Origin: Geobacteraceae bacterium
Lineage (GTDB): Bacteria; Desulfobacterota; Desulfuromonadia; Geobacterales; Geobacteraceae
Reading direction: 5' to 3'
Length of the DNA: 64,000 nucleotides
Assembly: GCA_024281055.1 (NCBI GenBank)
Contig: JAMXLF010000024.1
Location: 1 to 64,000, forward strand
In this document: one piece after another, positions 16,635 to 25,926 of the stretch
Layout of the letters: each line of letters begins with the position of its first letter
Position numbering within the stretch: position 1 is the stretch's first letter
Notes under the pieces: model-generated
Database searches by the model: none
Told to the model about the DNA's origin: nothing
The model's input: only the letters and a program-made list of their open reading frames with translations
Program-made: the position numbers and the translations under genes

Positions 16635-19600
16635 GTGAAAGGAAAACGCACGCTACATAACCGCATCTCCGGTTTGCTGCTGTGGCCGCTGCTCGTTCTG
16701 GCCTGGCTCCTCTGGCTGCCGTCTGCGAACGCACTGCCCGGGGCGAAGCATTTCGAGGTGACCGGCGGGCCGGCCAGCATAACTGCCGGCGTTCCCTTCG
16801 ACCTGACGGTCACGGCGAAGAACGGCGACAGCACCACCGACACCGGCTACACCGGCACGGTCTACTTCAGCAGCACCGCCGCGGTGGCGACGCTGCCGGC
16901 CCCCTACACCTTCGTTGCCGGCGACAATGGCACGAAGACCTTCTCCGTCACCCTGGGGACCGCCGGGAGCCAGACGGTTTCAGTGAGTGACGATAGCAAC
17001 CCCGGCATTGCCGGTTGGTGGAAGCTGGACGAGGGGACAGGCACTGCCACCGCGGATTCATCCGGTCTCGGTCAGACCGGCACCATTACCGGTGCTGCCT
17101 GGAGCGCCACGGTACCGGACCCGCTGGTTGCCATGGCCGACCCCGCCTCGCTATCCTTCAGCGGGACGAACAACATGGTCGATATCCCCACGAGTGCCAC
17201 CCTCCAGACCGCCACCACATTCACCGCTGCCACCTGGATCAAGGCGTCAACGGATGTGAGCGCCTTCCGCGTCTTCCTCTCCGCTGAGGACGCTACCCAC
17301 GGATACTCTGTGTACCTCCTTCCGAGCACAGGGCTGCTTCAAGTGCAATTGCATACTGATAGTGGCGGGCCTTATCCTGTAGCTTTAGACAGTGGGCCGT
17401 TGAACGACAGCCAGTGGCACCACGTGGCGGTGGTTATCGACAACACCGCTAAGACCGGAACGTTGTATGTGGACGGGGTACAGCGGGGTAACGGGTCGTT
17501 CCCCGGCAACTTTATGCCCTTTGCCGGCAATCTCAAAGTCGGTCAATTTGCCAACGTCGGAGCCTATCCCTTCCTCGGCAACATCGACGACCTGCGGATC
17601 TACAACCGGGCCCTGAGTGCCGCCGAGATCGCAGCCCTGGCGGCAGGGAGCCAGGGAGTGGGCCTTTTAAGCACGAGCGCCGGCATCACGGTAAACGCGG
17701 GTCCGCCGGCCGTGATCACGCCCCAGGCGGGTACCCCCCAGGGGGCGCAGCCGAGCGCCACCTTCGCCACCCCCCTCCAGGCAAAGGTGACCGACCTCGG
17801 CGGAAACCCTATAGCGTCGATTGCGGTGACCTTCACCGCACCGGCTACCGGCGCCAGCGGGACCTTTGCCGGCGGCCTTGCCACCGCAAGCGTCGCCACC
17901 GGCGCCGATGGCATTGCCACCGCGCCGGCCTTTACCGCCAACGGCTTGTTCGGCAGCTATACCGTGACCGCGGCCGGAGACGGAATCGCTGCCCCGGCGC
18001 TCTTTAGCCTGACCAACTACCTGGCGCCGGCGATCACGGTCCAACCACAGCCTACCACCTGCATCGCCGGCCAAGTGCCGGTTATCTCGGTGACGGTGGG
18101 GGCCAACGGGACCCCGCCCATCAGCTACCAGTGGTACCAGGGTGCGAGCGGCGATACCAGCAGCCCGGTGGCGGGGGCGGTTTCGGCCAGCTTCGACAAG
18201 CCGTTGACCGTCACCACCAGTCTCTGGGTCCAGGTCACCAAATACGCGACGGTCCTTAACAGCGATGCGGCCCTCGTAACGGTGGTACAGCCGCCGGCCA
18301 TCACGGTACAGCCGCAGCATGCCCTGCTCCAGAACAGCCAGAGCACGACCCTCACGGTGACCGCCACCGGCGACGGCACGCTCTCCTACCAGTGGTACAT
18401 GGGGACAAGCGGCGACACCTCCGCCCCGATAGCCGGTGCGACCGCCGCCAGCTACAATACCCCGCCATTTACGACCCCGGGTTACTACTGGGTACGGGTC
18501 AGCAGCGAATACGGCCATGCCGACAGCAACGCCGCAAGGATTGCCGGCACCGCTTACGGGCCGTTCGACTACATCCCGAACTTTGCCGGCTCTTCTGTAT
18601 CCATAATCGAACCGGCCTCCAACCTTGCCGTAGCCACCATACCTACTCCCCCATATCCAGCCGGAGTGGCGGCGAGCCCGGACCGGAGCCGAATCTACAT
18701 CTCTCATGGCCTCTCTAGTCAGGTGACTGTCATCAACGCCGCCGACAACGCCATCGTCGCAACCGTCACGCTGGCAGGCGCCAGAGATGCGCGAGGGATA
18801 GGGATCTCCCCTGACGGCAGCCGGCTCTATGTGGCCAATATGGGCAGCAACAATGTCTCGGTCATCGACACTGTCATTAATGCAGTCATTGCAACGATCC
18901 CCGTCGGTGTAATTCCCTTTGGAATAGCCATTCATCCTGACGGTAGTCATGTATATGTCACCAATACAGGCACAACAACAGTCTCGGTCATCGACACCGC
19001 CTCGTACACGGTCAGCGCCACCATCGCCGTCGGTACTCAGCCCATTGGCTTGGCGATGCTTTCTGACGGCAGCCGCCTCTACGTGACCAATGTGGGCAGC
19101 AACACCGTCTCGGTGGTGGACACCGCATCGAACACGGTCAGCGCCACGGTGGCAACGGGGGCGGGGCCTGTCGGTGCGACCCTGAATCCCGACGGTACCC
19201 GTCTTTACGTCACCAACAACGTTGCCAACAGTGTGACGGTTGTCGACACCGCCGACAACTCCGTGACCGCCACCGTCACCGGTTCGTTGTCCGCTCCTTT
19301 CGGGGGGGCGGTCTCGCCGGACGGCAGCAGGCTCTATGTGGCCAATTACGGCGGTAACACAGTTACGGTCATCGATACCGCAACGAACACGGTCACTCCC
19401 CCGGCGATTGCCGTCGAGGGGGAGCCGGTTTCCGTCGGCCGGAACATCCCCTGGGACACCTCCCCCGATCCGATCAGTTTCGCCCCGCGCGGCGGGGTTA
19501 CCCCCGGGGCGACCATCACCGCCACGCCGGTGACGGTCACCGGCATCGACGTGCCGACCTATATCGGCGTTACCGGCGGCGAGTATGCGGTGAACGGCGG

Positions 19601-22600
19601 CTCCTTCACCACTAATCCCGGCTTGGTCCGGAGCGGCGATGCGGTTACGGTTCGTCTCGCTGCACCAGCCGCCTACAACAGCGGCGCCACCGCGACCCTG
19701 ACCGTTGGCGCGCGCTCGGCCGTCTTCACCGTCACCACCATGCCCGAGCCGGGCGGCGTCTCAACCGCCGGGGTCACCCTTTCCGCCGGCGGCCTGGTGT
19801 TCAGCGACCGGCCTGTCGCCACCACCAGCCCCCAGCAGAGCGTCATCCTCACCAACAGAGGAGCGGCCTCCCTCGTCATCGGCACCATCGCACTCACCGG
19901 CGCCAACCCCGGCGACTTTGCCCTGGGTGGGGGGAGCTGCGCCAATGGCATGACCATCGCCGTCGGCGGGAGCTGCACAATCGGCACCACCTTCACCCCC
20001 ACCGACCAGGGAGGGCGTAACGCCGCCATCAGCATCACATCCTCGGCCCCCGGCTCACCCAACACCGTTACCCTGTACGGGGGCGGGCTCACCATCCTGT
20101 CCGACACGTCATTCGCCAACGCAAGCGCCATCACGATCAACGATTACGCTGCGGCCAGCCCTTATCCATCCACCATTACGGTTTCGGGCTTCAGCGGCAC
20201 CGTCGGCAAGGTCCGGGTGACCCTGACGGGGGTGAGCCACACCTTCCCGGCCGATATCGGCGTCCTCCTGGTGGGGCCCCAGGGGCAGAGCGTGGTCCTG
20301 ATGAATTCGGCGGGTAGTGGCACTGGTATCACGAACGCCAACCTTACCTTCGACGACGCTGCGGCCGGGTCGCTCACGTCCGGCGCGATCGCCAGCGGCA
20401 CCTACAAACCGACCGATCTGGACACCGGCCGGGTGTTCCTGGCGCCCGCCCCCGCCCGCCCCTATGGCGCCAACCTGGCCGGCTTCGCCGGCACCGACCC
20501 CAACGGCGACTGGAAGCTTTACGTTCAAGGTTTCTTTAGCGGTGATGCGGGAAGCATCAGCGACGGCTGGCAGCTGAGCATTTCGCCGCTACCCCTCGAC
20601 ACCTCCCCCGACCCGTTCGCATTCGCGCCGAAGAGCACCGCCACGCCGGCCACACCGGTCGAATCCGACCCGGCGACCATCGCCGGCATCAATACGGCCG
20701 CCTCCGTCGCCATCGCCGGCGGGGAATATGCCGTGTCGACCGATGGGAGCACCTGGGGCGCCTGGGGGAGCGCACCCGGGACCATCAATACCGGGAACCA
20801 GGTGAAGGTGCGGGTAACTTCCGGGGGCACCCCGGGGGCTGTCACTTCCGCGGCGCTCACCATCGGCGGCTACAGCACCACCTTCTCCGTCACCGTAGCC
20901 GACAACATTCCTCCGGTGGTTGACAGTTTCGCCATGCCGGCCACCTCCGGGACACTCATCGTGCCGGTCACCGCCTTCACCGCCCACGACAACGTGGCGG
21001 TCACCGGGTGGATGATCACCGCCGACAGTGGCGTGGCCCCTGCTGCGGGCGATCCCGGCTGGCGCACTATCCGTCCCCCCGACTTCACCTTCGCCGGCGA
21101 CGGCCTCCACACCGCCCGAGCCTGGGTGAAGGACGGGGCAGGTAACGTCTCCACGGCTGCCACCTGCACGGTCACCGTCACCACCACGCCGGTTATCGCG
21201 CTCTCGGCGCTCCATGACGGCGCCACCACCACCAAGCCGATTGCGAACCTCACCGGTTTGGCCACCGACCCGAACGGCATCGCCACCTTCACTGTCACCA
21301 TTAACGGCGGCACGCCGTTTGCCGTGCCGGCAGCCGGCTTCAACACCGCCCTGCGCTTGGCTGCCGGTGCCAACACCATCACCCTGGCCGCTACGGACAC
21401 TAACGGCCATGACACCACCGTCACCCGACACGTCACCTACGACTTGGCGGCTCCGGCCTTGGCCGTGCTCTCCCCTCCCGACGGCAGTGCCGTCAACCTC
21501 ACCAATCATCCGAGCCTCGTGGTCGAAGGGACCTATGACCCGGCAGCGGCAACTGCGGTCCAAGTGACGGTGAACGGCGGCGCTCCCACGGATGCGTTCA
21601 CAGCTGGTGGCGGCTTCATGCTTCCGGTCACCCTCGTCGAAGGAATGAATACCATCGAAGTTACCGCCGTTGGCGCAATCGCCGGCAGCAGCGTTAAGCG
21701 GACCGTGTTCGCCAGCTACGATTCTCTCACCCTCGCGGTCGCCGACCCGGCGGAGGACAGTCTAGTCGCCCCGACCGGCTACCTGCTGGGCGGGAGCGTC
21801 TCCGACGCCACCGCGCCGATCACCATCACCCTTGTCGCTGACGGCGTTACCTATCATCCCGGCGTCACCGCCGGCTCGTTCGAGCAACAGCTTCCGCTGC
21901 CGACCGAGAAGAGCTATCCCATCACCATCATCGCCGTCGATGCCTGGGGGAGGAGCGCCACCGTCACCCGGACCATCATCCGGGAACGGCTGGACCAGAC
22001 TATCACCTTTGCCCTCGCTTCGCCGGTTACCTACGGCAATTCCCCTATCGCCCTGAGCGCCACCAGCTCCTGCGGCCTGCCGGTCACCTTCGGCAGCTCC
22101 AATACGGCGGTCGCATCAGTCAGTGGCTCCACTCTCACCATCGTCGGGGCCGGCAGTGCAACCATCACCGCCGTCAATCAGGACGGGAGCACTCTCTGCA
22201 AGCCGGCGTCATTGCCACAGCAGCTCCAGGTCGACAAGGCGTCCCTCTCCGTTACCGCCGACAGCAAGACCCGCGCCCTTGGTGCGGCCAATCCGGTCTT
22301 TACCGCTACCTACAGTGGGTTTGTCAACGGTCAAACCACGGCAGCGCTTGGTGGTGCGGCGACATTTTCCACGACCGCCACCGTCTCAAGTCCCGCCGGC
22401 ACCTACCCGATCACGGTCAGCCAGGGAACCCTCATCTCTGCCAATTACACCTTCACCTTTGTGGGCGGCACCCTCACCATCGGTTCACAGTACGGCCTAG
22501 ATCTCACCATTGCCGGCACCGGTGACGGTACTGTCCTCTACACTGAAAAGGGGATTGCGTGCAACAGTGGCTGCAGTATCATGATCAATCCCGGTGCCCA

Positions 22601-23009
22601 GGTCATACTTGAGCCGAACCCTGATGAATACTCGCTGTTTGCCGGCTGGAGCGGCGTCTGTACCAATACCAGCGGGAACTGCAGTTTCACCATGAACGGG
22701 AGCAAGACGGCCACAGCCACCTTCAACTTTGACAGCGCCCACGCGGTGCGGGTCGACGGGCCACCGGTCGCCAACTACTCTACAATCCTTGGGGCATACG
22801 CCAATGCGGCGACCCTGAACAACGCCATCATAAAGATATGGGGGGTAAATTTCACCGAGAACTTTGTGTTCGACCAGGGCAAGGCGGTGACCCTCAGCGG
22901 AGGCTACGACGGGGCCTACACCTACAACACCGGCAACACCACAACTCTCCAGGGGCCGGTGACTCTCAAGACCGGCACCATAATCATGGACAATCTGACC
23001 ATCAGGTAA
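16635..23009 (+). CDS. Giant secreted multidomain beta protein with seven-bladed YVTN propeller
   Basis: The 2124-residue protein has a signal peptide (residues 1-36, ending LPSANALPG). In order I see: a beta-sandwich; a LamG/concanavalin-like domain (about 125-335); a Big_1-like domain (356-462); two Ig-like modules with SYQWY (466-635); seven YVTN repeats (PDGSRLYVAN, then VSVIDTA) at about 643-926; two copies of a DTSPDP-FAP module; a HYDIN/ASH-like domain; a proprotein-convertase P-domain (about 1155-1318); several Ig-like domains; an MBG-like domain; an InlB-like repeat; and a short beta-helix-like C-terminus. GTG 16635 is chosen for its AGGAGGG. There is no membrane anchor, LPXTG or autotransporter domain. 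It is likely an extracellular adhesin or matrix protein, ligand unknown. Confidence 0.85.
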   Translation: MKGKRTLHNRISGLLLWPLLVLAWLLWLPSANALPGAKHFEVTGGPASITAGVPFDLTVTAKNGDSTTDTGYTGTVYFSSTAAVATLPAPYTFVAGDNGTKTFSVTLGTAGSQTVSVSDDSNPGIAGWWKLDEGTGTATADSSGLGQTGTITGAAWSATVPDPLVAMADPASLSFSGTNNMVDIPTSATLQTATTFTAATWIKASTDVSAFRVFLSAEDATHGYSVYLLPSTGLLQVQLHTDSGGPYPVALDSGPLNDSQWHHVAVVIDNTAKTGTLYVDGVQRGNGSFPGNFMPFAGNLKVGQFANVGAYPFLGNIDDLRIYNRALSAAEIAALAAGSQGVGLLSTSAGITVNAGPPAVITPQAGTPQGAQPSATFATPLQAKVTDLGGNPIASIAVTFTAPATGASGTFAGGLATASVATGADGIATAPAFTANGLFGSYTVTAAGDGIAAPALFSLTNYLAPAITVQPQPTTCIAGQVPVISVTVGANGTPPISYQWYQGASGDTSSPVAGAVSASFDKPLTVTTSLWVQVTKYATVLNSDAALVTVVQPPAITVQPQHALLQNSQSTTLTVTATGDGTLSYQWYMGTSGDTSAPIAGATAASYNTPPFTTPGYYWVRVSSEYGHADSNAARIAGTAYGPFDYIPNFAGSSVSIIEPASNLAVATIPTPPYPAGVAASPDRSRIYISHGLSSQVTVINAADNAIVATVTLAGARDARGIGISPDGSRLYVANMGSNNVSVIDTVINAVIATIPVGVIPFGIAIHPDGSHVYVTNTGTTTVSVIDTASYTVSATIAVGTQPIGLAMLSDGSRLYVTNVGSNTVSVVDTASNTVSATVATGAGPVGATLNPDGTRLYVTNNVANSVTVVDTADNSVTATVTGSLSAPFGGAVSPDGSRLYVANYGGNTVTVIDTATNTVTPPAIAVEGEPVSVGRNIPWDTSPDPISFAPRGGVTPGATITATPVTVTGIDVPTYIGVTGGEYAVNGGSFTTNPGLVRSGDAVTVRLAAPAAYNSGATATLTVGARSAVFTVTTMPEPGGVSTAGVTLSAGGLVFSDRPVATTSPQQSVILTNRGAASLVIGTIALTGANPGDFALGGGSCANGMTIAVGGSCTIGTTFTPTDQGGRNAAISITSSAPGSPNTVTLYGGGLTILSDTSFANASAITINDYAAASPYPSTITVSGFSGTVGKVRVTLTGVSHTFPADIGVLLVGPQGQSVVLMNSAGSGTGITNANLTFDDAAAGSLTSGAIASGTYKPTDLDTGRVFLAPAPARPYGANLAGFAGTDPNGDWKLYVQGFFSGDAGSISDGWQLSISPLPLDTSPDPFAFAPKSTATPATPVESDPATIAGINTAASVAIAGGEYAVSTDGSTWGAWGSAPGTINTGNQVKVRVTSGGTPGAVTSAALTIGGYSTTFSVTVADNIPPVVDSFAMPATSGTLIVPVTAFTAHDNVAVTGWMITADSGVAPAAGDPGWRTIRPPDFTFAGDGLHTARAWVKDGAGNVSTAATCTVTVTTTPVIALSALHDGATTTKPIANLTGLATDPNGIATFTVTINGGTPFAVPAAGFNTALRLAAGANTITLAATDTNGHDTTVTRHVTYDLAAPALAVLSPPDGSAVNLTNHPSLVVEGTYDPAAATAVQVTVNGGAPTDAFTAGGGFMLPVTLVEGMNTIEVTAVGAIAGSSVKRTVFASYDSLTLAVADPAEDSLVAPTGYLLGGSVSDATAPITITLVADGVTYHPGVTAGSFEQQLPLPTEKSYPITIIAVDAWGRSATVTRTIIRERLDQTITFALASPVTYGNSPIALSATSSCGLPVTFGSSNTAVASVSGSTLTIVGAGSATITAVNQDGSTLCKPASLPQQLQVDKASLSVTADSKTRALGAANPVFTATYSGFVNGQTTAALGGAATFSTTATVSSPAGTYPITVSQGTLISANYTFTFVGGTLTIGSQYGLDLTIAGTGDGTVLYTEKGIACNSGCSIMINPGAQVILEPNPDEYSLFAGWSGVCTNTSGNCSFTMNGSKTATATFNFDSAHAVRVDGPPVANYSTILGAYANAATLNNAIIKIWGVNFTENFVFDQGKAVTLSGGYDGAYTYNTGNTTTLQGPVTLKTGTIIMDNLTIR

Positions 23010-23033
23010 TTCACCTCTTTTCAAGAAAAAAAC

Positions 23034-23103
23034 AGTCACTGCGTCGAAGGCGCAGTGACTCAGATCACTGACAAACCCCGCTTGTAATCAGGCGGGGTTT
23101 TGC
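23034..23103 (+). terminator. Tandem hairpins ending the giant exoprotein gene
   Basis: The first hairpin, AGTCACTGCG/CGCAGTGACT with a seven-base loop (23034-23060), has no T run. The second, AAACCCCGC/GCGGGGTTT (23073-23100) followed by TTTTGC, is a typical intrinsic terminator. Confidence 0.85.
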
Positions 23104-23196
23104 TATTTCTGCTCGTAAGTAAAGGAATGCCTGCGAGTGGGAAAACCTAGCTGCGATGAAGCTTAGGAAAGTTCTCCGGACGTAATAGCAGCTGTA

Positions 23197-23218
23197 GAGG
23201 GCCCCGTGTGGGGCCCTC
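23197..23218. terminator. Strong hairpin downstream of the FN3 lipoprotein gene
   Basis: GAGGGCCCC and GGGGCCCTC pair perfectly around GTGT. It lies just after the 3' end of the minus-strand lipoprotein gene, but neither strand shows a proper T run. It may block RNA decay rather than terminate. Confidence 0.45.
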
Positions 23219-23242
23219 GTACCAGTCATGGAAACAGCATGA

Positions 23243-25561
23243 TTAATGGGATACTGCCGCTATGGCGGTGATCTGCGCAGCTGTCAGGCCAAGGGAGCCC
23301 ATTCCCCCGTAGTTCGCGTTGATTGCTGCAGTGATCTGAGCGGCGGTCCTGACGCCGAGCGTACCGTGGCAACCGAGGCAGACGGTGTTGTAGTACGTCA
23401 ATGCGTCAAAGGCTGGCGCTGACGTGGTCGTCGAAGCCTGGGGCGAAGCAGTGCTTTCACCTGCGCTGTTGACGGCCGTTACGAGGTAATAGTAGGTGGT
23501 GCTGGCCGCCAGCCCGGTCTGGACGTAGGGACTGGTGACTCCGGCGATCTTCGTGCCGGTGGCTGTCGTGAGCCCGCTCGTGGTGGAGTAGTAGATGTTG
23601 TATGAGGTTGCGCCGGGAACCGCCGGCCATGAGATGGTCACCTGATTGGCGCCGCCGGTGGCGGTAACGCCGGTGGGGGCTGCCGGGACGACCGGCACCG
23701 GAGCGGTGGTGGCGGCGGTGACCTGGACCGAAGCGGGGCTTTCGCCGGAGGCATTTACCGCCGTAACGATGTAGTAGTAGGCAGTGCCGGCGGTGAGACC
23801 GGTCTGGACGTACGGGCTGCTGGCTCCGGCGATCTTGGTGCCGGTCGCTGTGGTAACCCCTGAAGTCGTAGCCCAGTAAATATTGTACGAGGTCGCGCCG
23901 GAAACTGCCGTCCATGAGACGGTCACCTGGTTGGCGCCGCCGGTGGCGGTAACGCCGGTCGGGGCGGCAGGGACCGCCGGGGGGGGAGCGTTGGTGGCGG
24001 CAGAGGCCTGGGCCGAAGCGGCGCTCTCGCCGACGCTGTTTACCGCCGTGACGATGTAGTAGTAGGTCGTCCCGGCGGAAAGGCCGGTTTGGACATAGGG
24101 GCTCGTTACCCCGGCGATTTTCTTGCCGGTGGCGGTCGTGACGCCGGAGGTCGTCGACCAGTACACGTTATACGAGGTTGCCCCGGAAACTGCCGGCCAG
24201 GAGATGGTCACCTGGTTGGCGCCGCCGGAAGCGGTCACGCCCATCGGAACCGCGGGTACGGTCGGGGCCGGGGCGGGGGTGAGGGTGGTCGCTGCGACCT
24301 GGACCGAGGGAGCGCTTTCGCCGGCGCTGTTCACCGCGGTGACGACATAATAGTACGTGGTGCTGTCGTTGAGGCTTCCCTGGACAGCGGGACTGGTGGC
24401 GCCGGCAATCTTGGTTCCGGTTTTTGGGGTGACGCCGGAAGTGGATGACCAGTAAATGTTATACGAGGTGGCGCCGGAAACCGCCGACCAGGAGATGGTC
24501 ACCTGCTTGGTGCCGCCGGTGGCCATTACACCCATCGGAGCGGCGGGTACGGTCGGAGCGGGGGGGGCGGCAGTGGTGGTTGCCGAAACCTGGGACGAGG
24601 CGGCGCTTTCGCCACCGCTGTTCACGGCAGTGACAATGTAGTAGTACGTTGCACCTGCGGCAAGCCCGGTCTGGACATAGGGGCTCGTGACATTGGCAAG
24701 CTTTGTCCCGCTGGTGGTCGTGACGCCCGAGGTCGTTCCATAGTAGATGTTGTACGAAGTTGCATTGCTGACGGCGCTCCAGGAGATGGTCACCTGGCCC
24801 GCGCCGCCGAGGGCGGTCACGCCGGCCGGGGCTGTAGGAGCGCTGGGAGCCGGGGGCAGGCAGTCGGAGTTGAAGCTGCCGCTGGCGATGTCGGTGACCT
24901 GGCCGCTATAAATGACGGCTCCGGTTTGCGCATTGGTGATCGTTAGGGTGCCGCCGACGAGGGTTATTTTCACCTGGTCGAACATCTCGTCGAGGCCGAG
25001 GTGATTGGCCATGTACTGCGATGTGATCGGATTGGTGTTTTGTGCATTGTATTGCTGGAGAAGCGGTTGCAACTTGGCCAGCATGGTGGCGAGAACGGTC
25101 TGGAGATTTTCGCCGATCTTCTGGAGGGTGGCTGCATCAGGATGGTCATAGACCTGTGCCGGGTCATTGACGCCGGCAGCACTGGCGACGATCACGTTCG
25201 ACAGGGGATTGATGTTGGCGGTACCGGTCCCGCCCGCATAGGAGGTAAGCGTATACGTTGTTCCTCCAACGTTCCCCGTGGCCTCGATAATATAGGGGGC
25301 CTTCATGCCGGTGACATCGATGGCATATGAGCCGTCACTGCCGATAACGGCCGTCTTCACCTGGGGGGTAGTTGAAGAGTCCTTGAGGTTGACCTGACCC
25401 GACATGGTGGCGCCAACAGAGGCAACGCCGCTCACGACCTGGGACGAAATGCCCACCGGGGTGGACCCTCCGCCGCCGCAGCCGGCTAGCATGAGACCAA
25501 TGGTCACCAGGCAACCTACGGTGATGGTGGCAATTGTGCGTTTCATCCTGATCCCGTTCAT
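23243..25561 (-). CDS. Lipoprotein with five fibronectin-III repeats and a C-terminal c-type heme site
   Basis: The 772-residue protein has a lipoprotein signal (lipobox LAGC followed by GGGG). An N-terminal beta domain (about 40-130) follows, then a helical stretch, then five FN3 repeats of about 95 residues marked by QVTISW-AVSGATSYNIYW. The C-terminus of about 50 residues has one heme motif, CLGCH, followed by a helix like that of class I monoheme cytochromes. It is probably an outer-membrane, surface-facing protein that could carry or relay electrons. ATG 25561 is chosen because AAAGGAGATTTG stands directly before it. The gene is controlled by a cGAMP-type riboswitch at 25678-25789, which ties it to the surface-attachment signalling known in Geobacter. 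Confidence 0.88.
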   Translation of the reverse strand: MNGIRMKRTIATITVGCLVTIGLMLAGCGGGGSTPVGISSQVVSGVASVGATMSGQVNLKDSSTTPQVKTAVIGSDGSYAIDVTGMKAPYIIEATGNVGGTTYTLTSYAGGTGTANINPLSNVIVASAAGVNDPAQVYDHPDAATLQKIGENLQTVLATMLAKLQPLLQQYNAQNTNPITSQYMANHLGLDEMFDQVKITLVGGTLTITNAQTGAVIYSGQVTDIASGSFNSDCLPPAPSAPTAPAGVTALGGAGQVTISWSAVSNATSYNIYYGTTSGVTTTSGTKLANVTSPYVQTGLAAGATYYYIVTAVNSGGESAASSQVSATTTAAPPAPTVPAAPMGVMATGGTKQVTISWSAVSGATSYNIYWSSTSGVTPKTGTKIAGATSPAVQGSLNDSTTYYYVVTAVNSAGESAPSVQVAATTLTPAPAPTVPAVPMGVTASGGANQVTISWPAVSGATSYNVYWSTTSGVTTATGKKIAGVTSPYVQTGLSAGTTYYYIVTAVNSVGESAASAQASAATNAPPPAVPAAPTGVTATGGANQVTVSWTAVSGATSYNIYWATTSGVTTATGTKIAGASSPYVQTGLTAGTAYYYIVTAVNASGESPASVQVTAATTAPVPVVPAAPTGVTATGGANQVTISWPAVPGATSYNIYYSTTSGLTTATGTKIAGVTSPYVQTGLAASTTYYYLVTAVNSAGESTASPQASTTTSAPAFDALTYYNTVCLGCHGTLGVRTAAQITAAINANYGGMGSLGLTAAQITAIAAVSH

Positions 25562-25677
25562 CAAATCTCCTTTCCTTGTATGCCCGACGGGCATCTCCCG
25601 GTGCACTTCCCTGCCCGTCACGGGGGCACCGGATCTTTTCCTGTTGTCGAAGTACGGCGATGTCCGGAAACGGGCAC

Positions 25678-25789
25678 AAAAAAACCGGATGCCGAATGTT
25701 GGTTGACATTTCGGCGACCCGGCTGTCTCAGGGAGACCCTATAGGCTTTCCGTCCCACCCTCGCGGATGGTTTAGCATTGTCGTGTATC
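25678..25789 (-). promoter_or_regulatory. GEMM-Ib riboswitch (3',3'-cGAMP/cAG type) with overlapping terminator
   Basis: Read on the minus strand, 25789-25705 gives CACGACAAU, GCUAAACC, a P2 stem CCAUCC/GGGUGG closed by the GNRA loop GCGA, then GACGGAAAGCC. A P3 stem GUCUC/GAGAC follows, then AGCCGGGUCGCCGAAAU. This is almost the sequence I remember for the Geobacter cGAMP aptamer; ACAA replaces the ACAG of c-di-GMP-I aptamers, which I take as the A20 signature of cGAMP binding. The aptamer 3' strand is reused in a terminator: GCCGAA and TTCGGC pair, flanked by CCGG/CCGG, with seven U at 25684-25678. This fits a transcriptional ON switch for the FN3 heme lipoprotein. Confidence 0.9.
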
Positions 25790-25815
25790 AACTACCCTAT
25801 GTAACTTTGAAATGG

Positions 25816-25844
25816 AGTCTAATTAAAAACACGAATACTGTCAA
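25816..25844 (-). promoter_or_regulatory. Sigma-70 promoter of the riboswitch-controlled gene
   Basis: On the minus strand, TTGACA (25844-25839) and TAGACT (25821-25816) are separated by 17 bases. Transcription would begin near 25808, about 20 bases before the aptamer. Confidence 0.65.
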
Positions 25845-25926
25845 GAAAAATGTTACTAAAATGTTATTGGTTTGGAATAATAGTGTGGGAGCACGTCCTC
25901 CGACAGGAAACTGGCGAGAGGATTCC

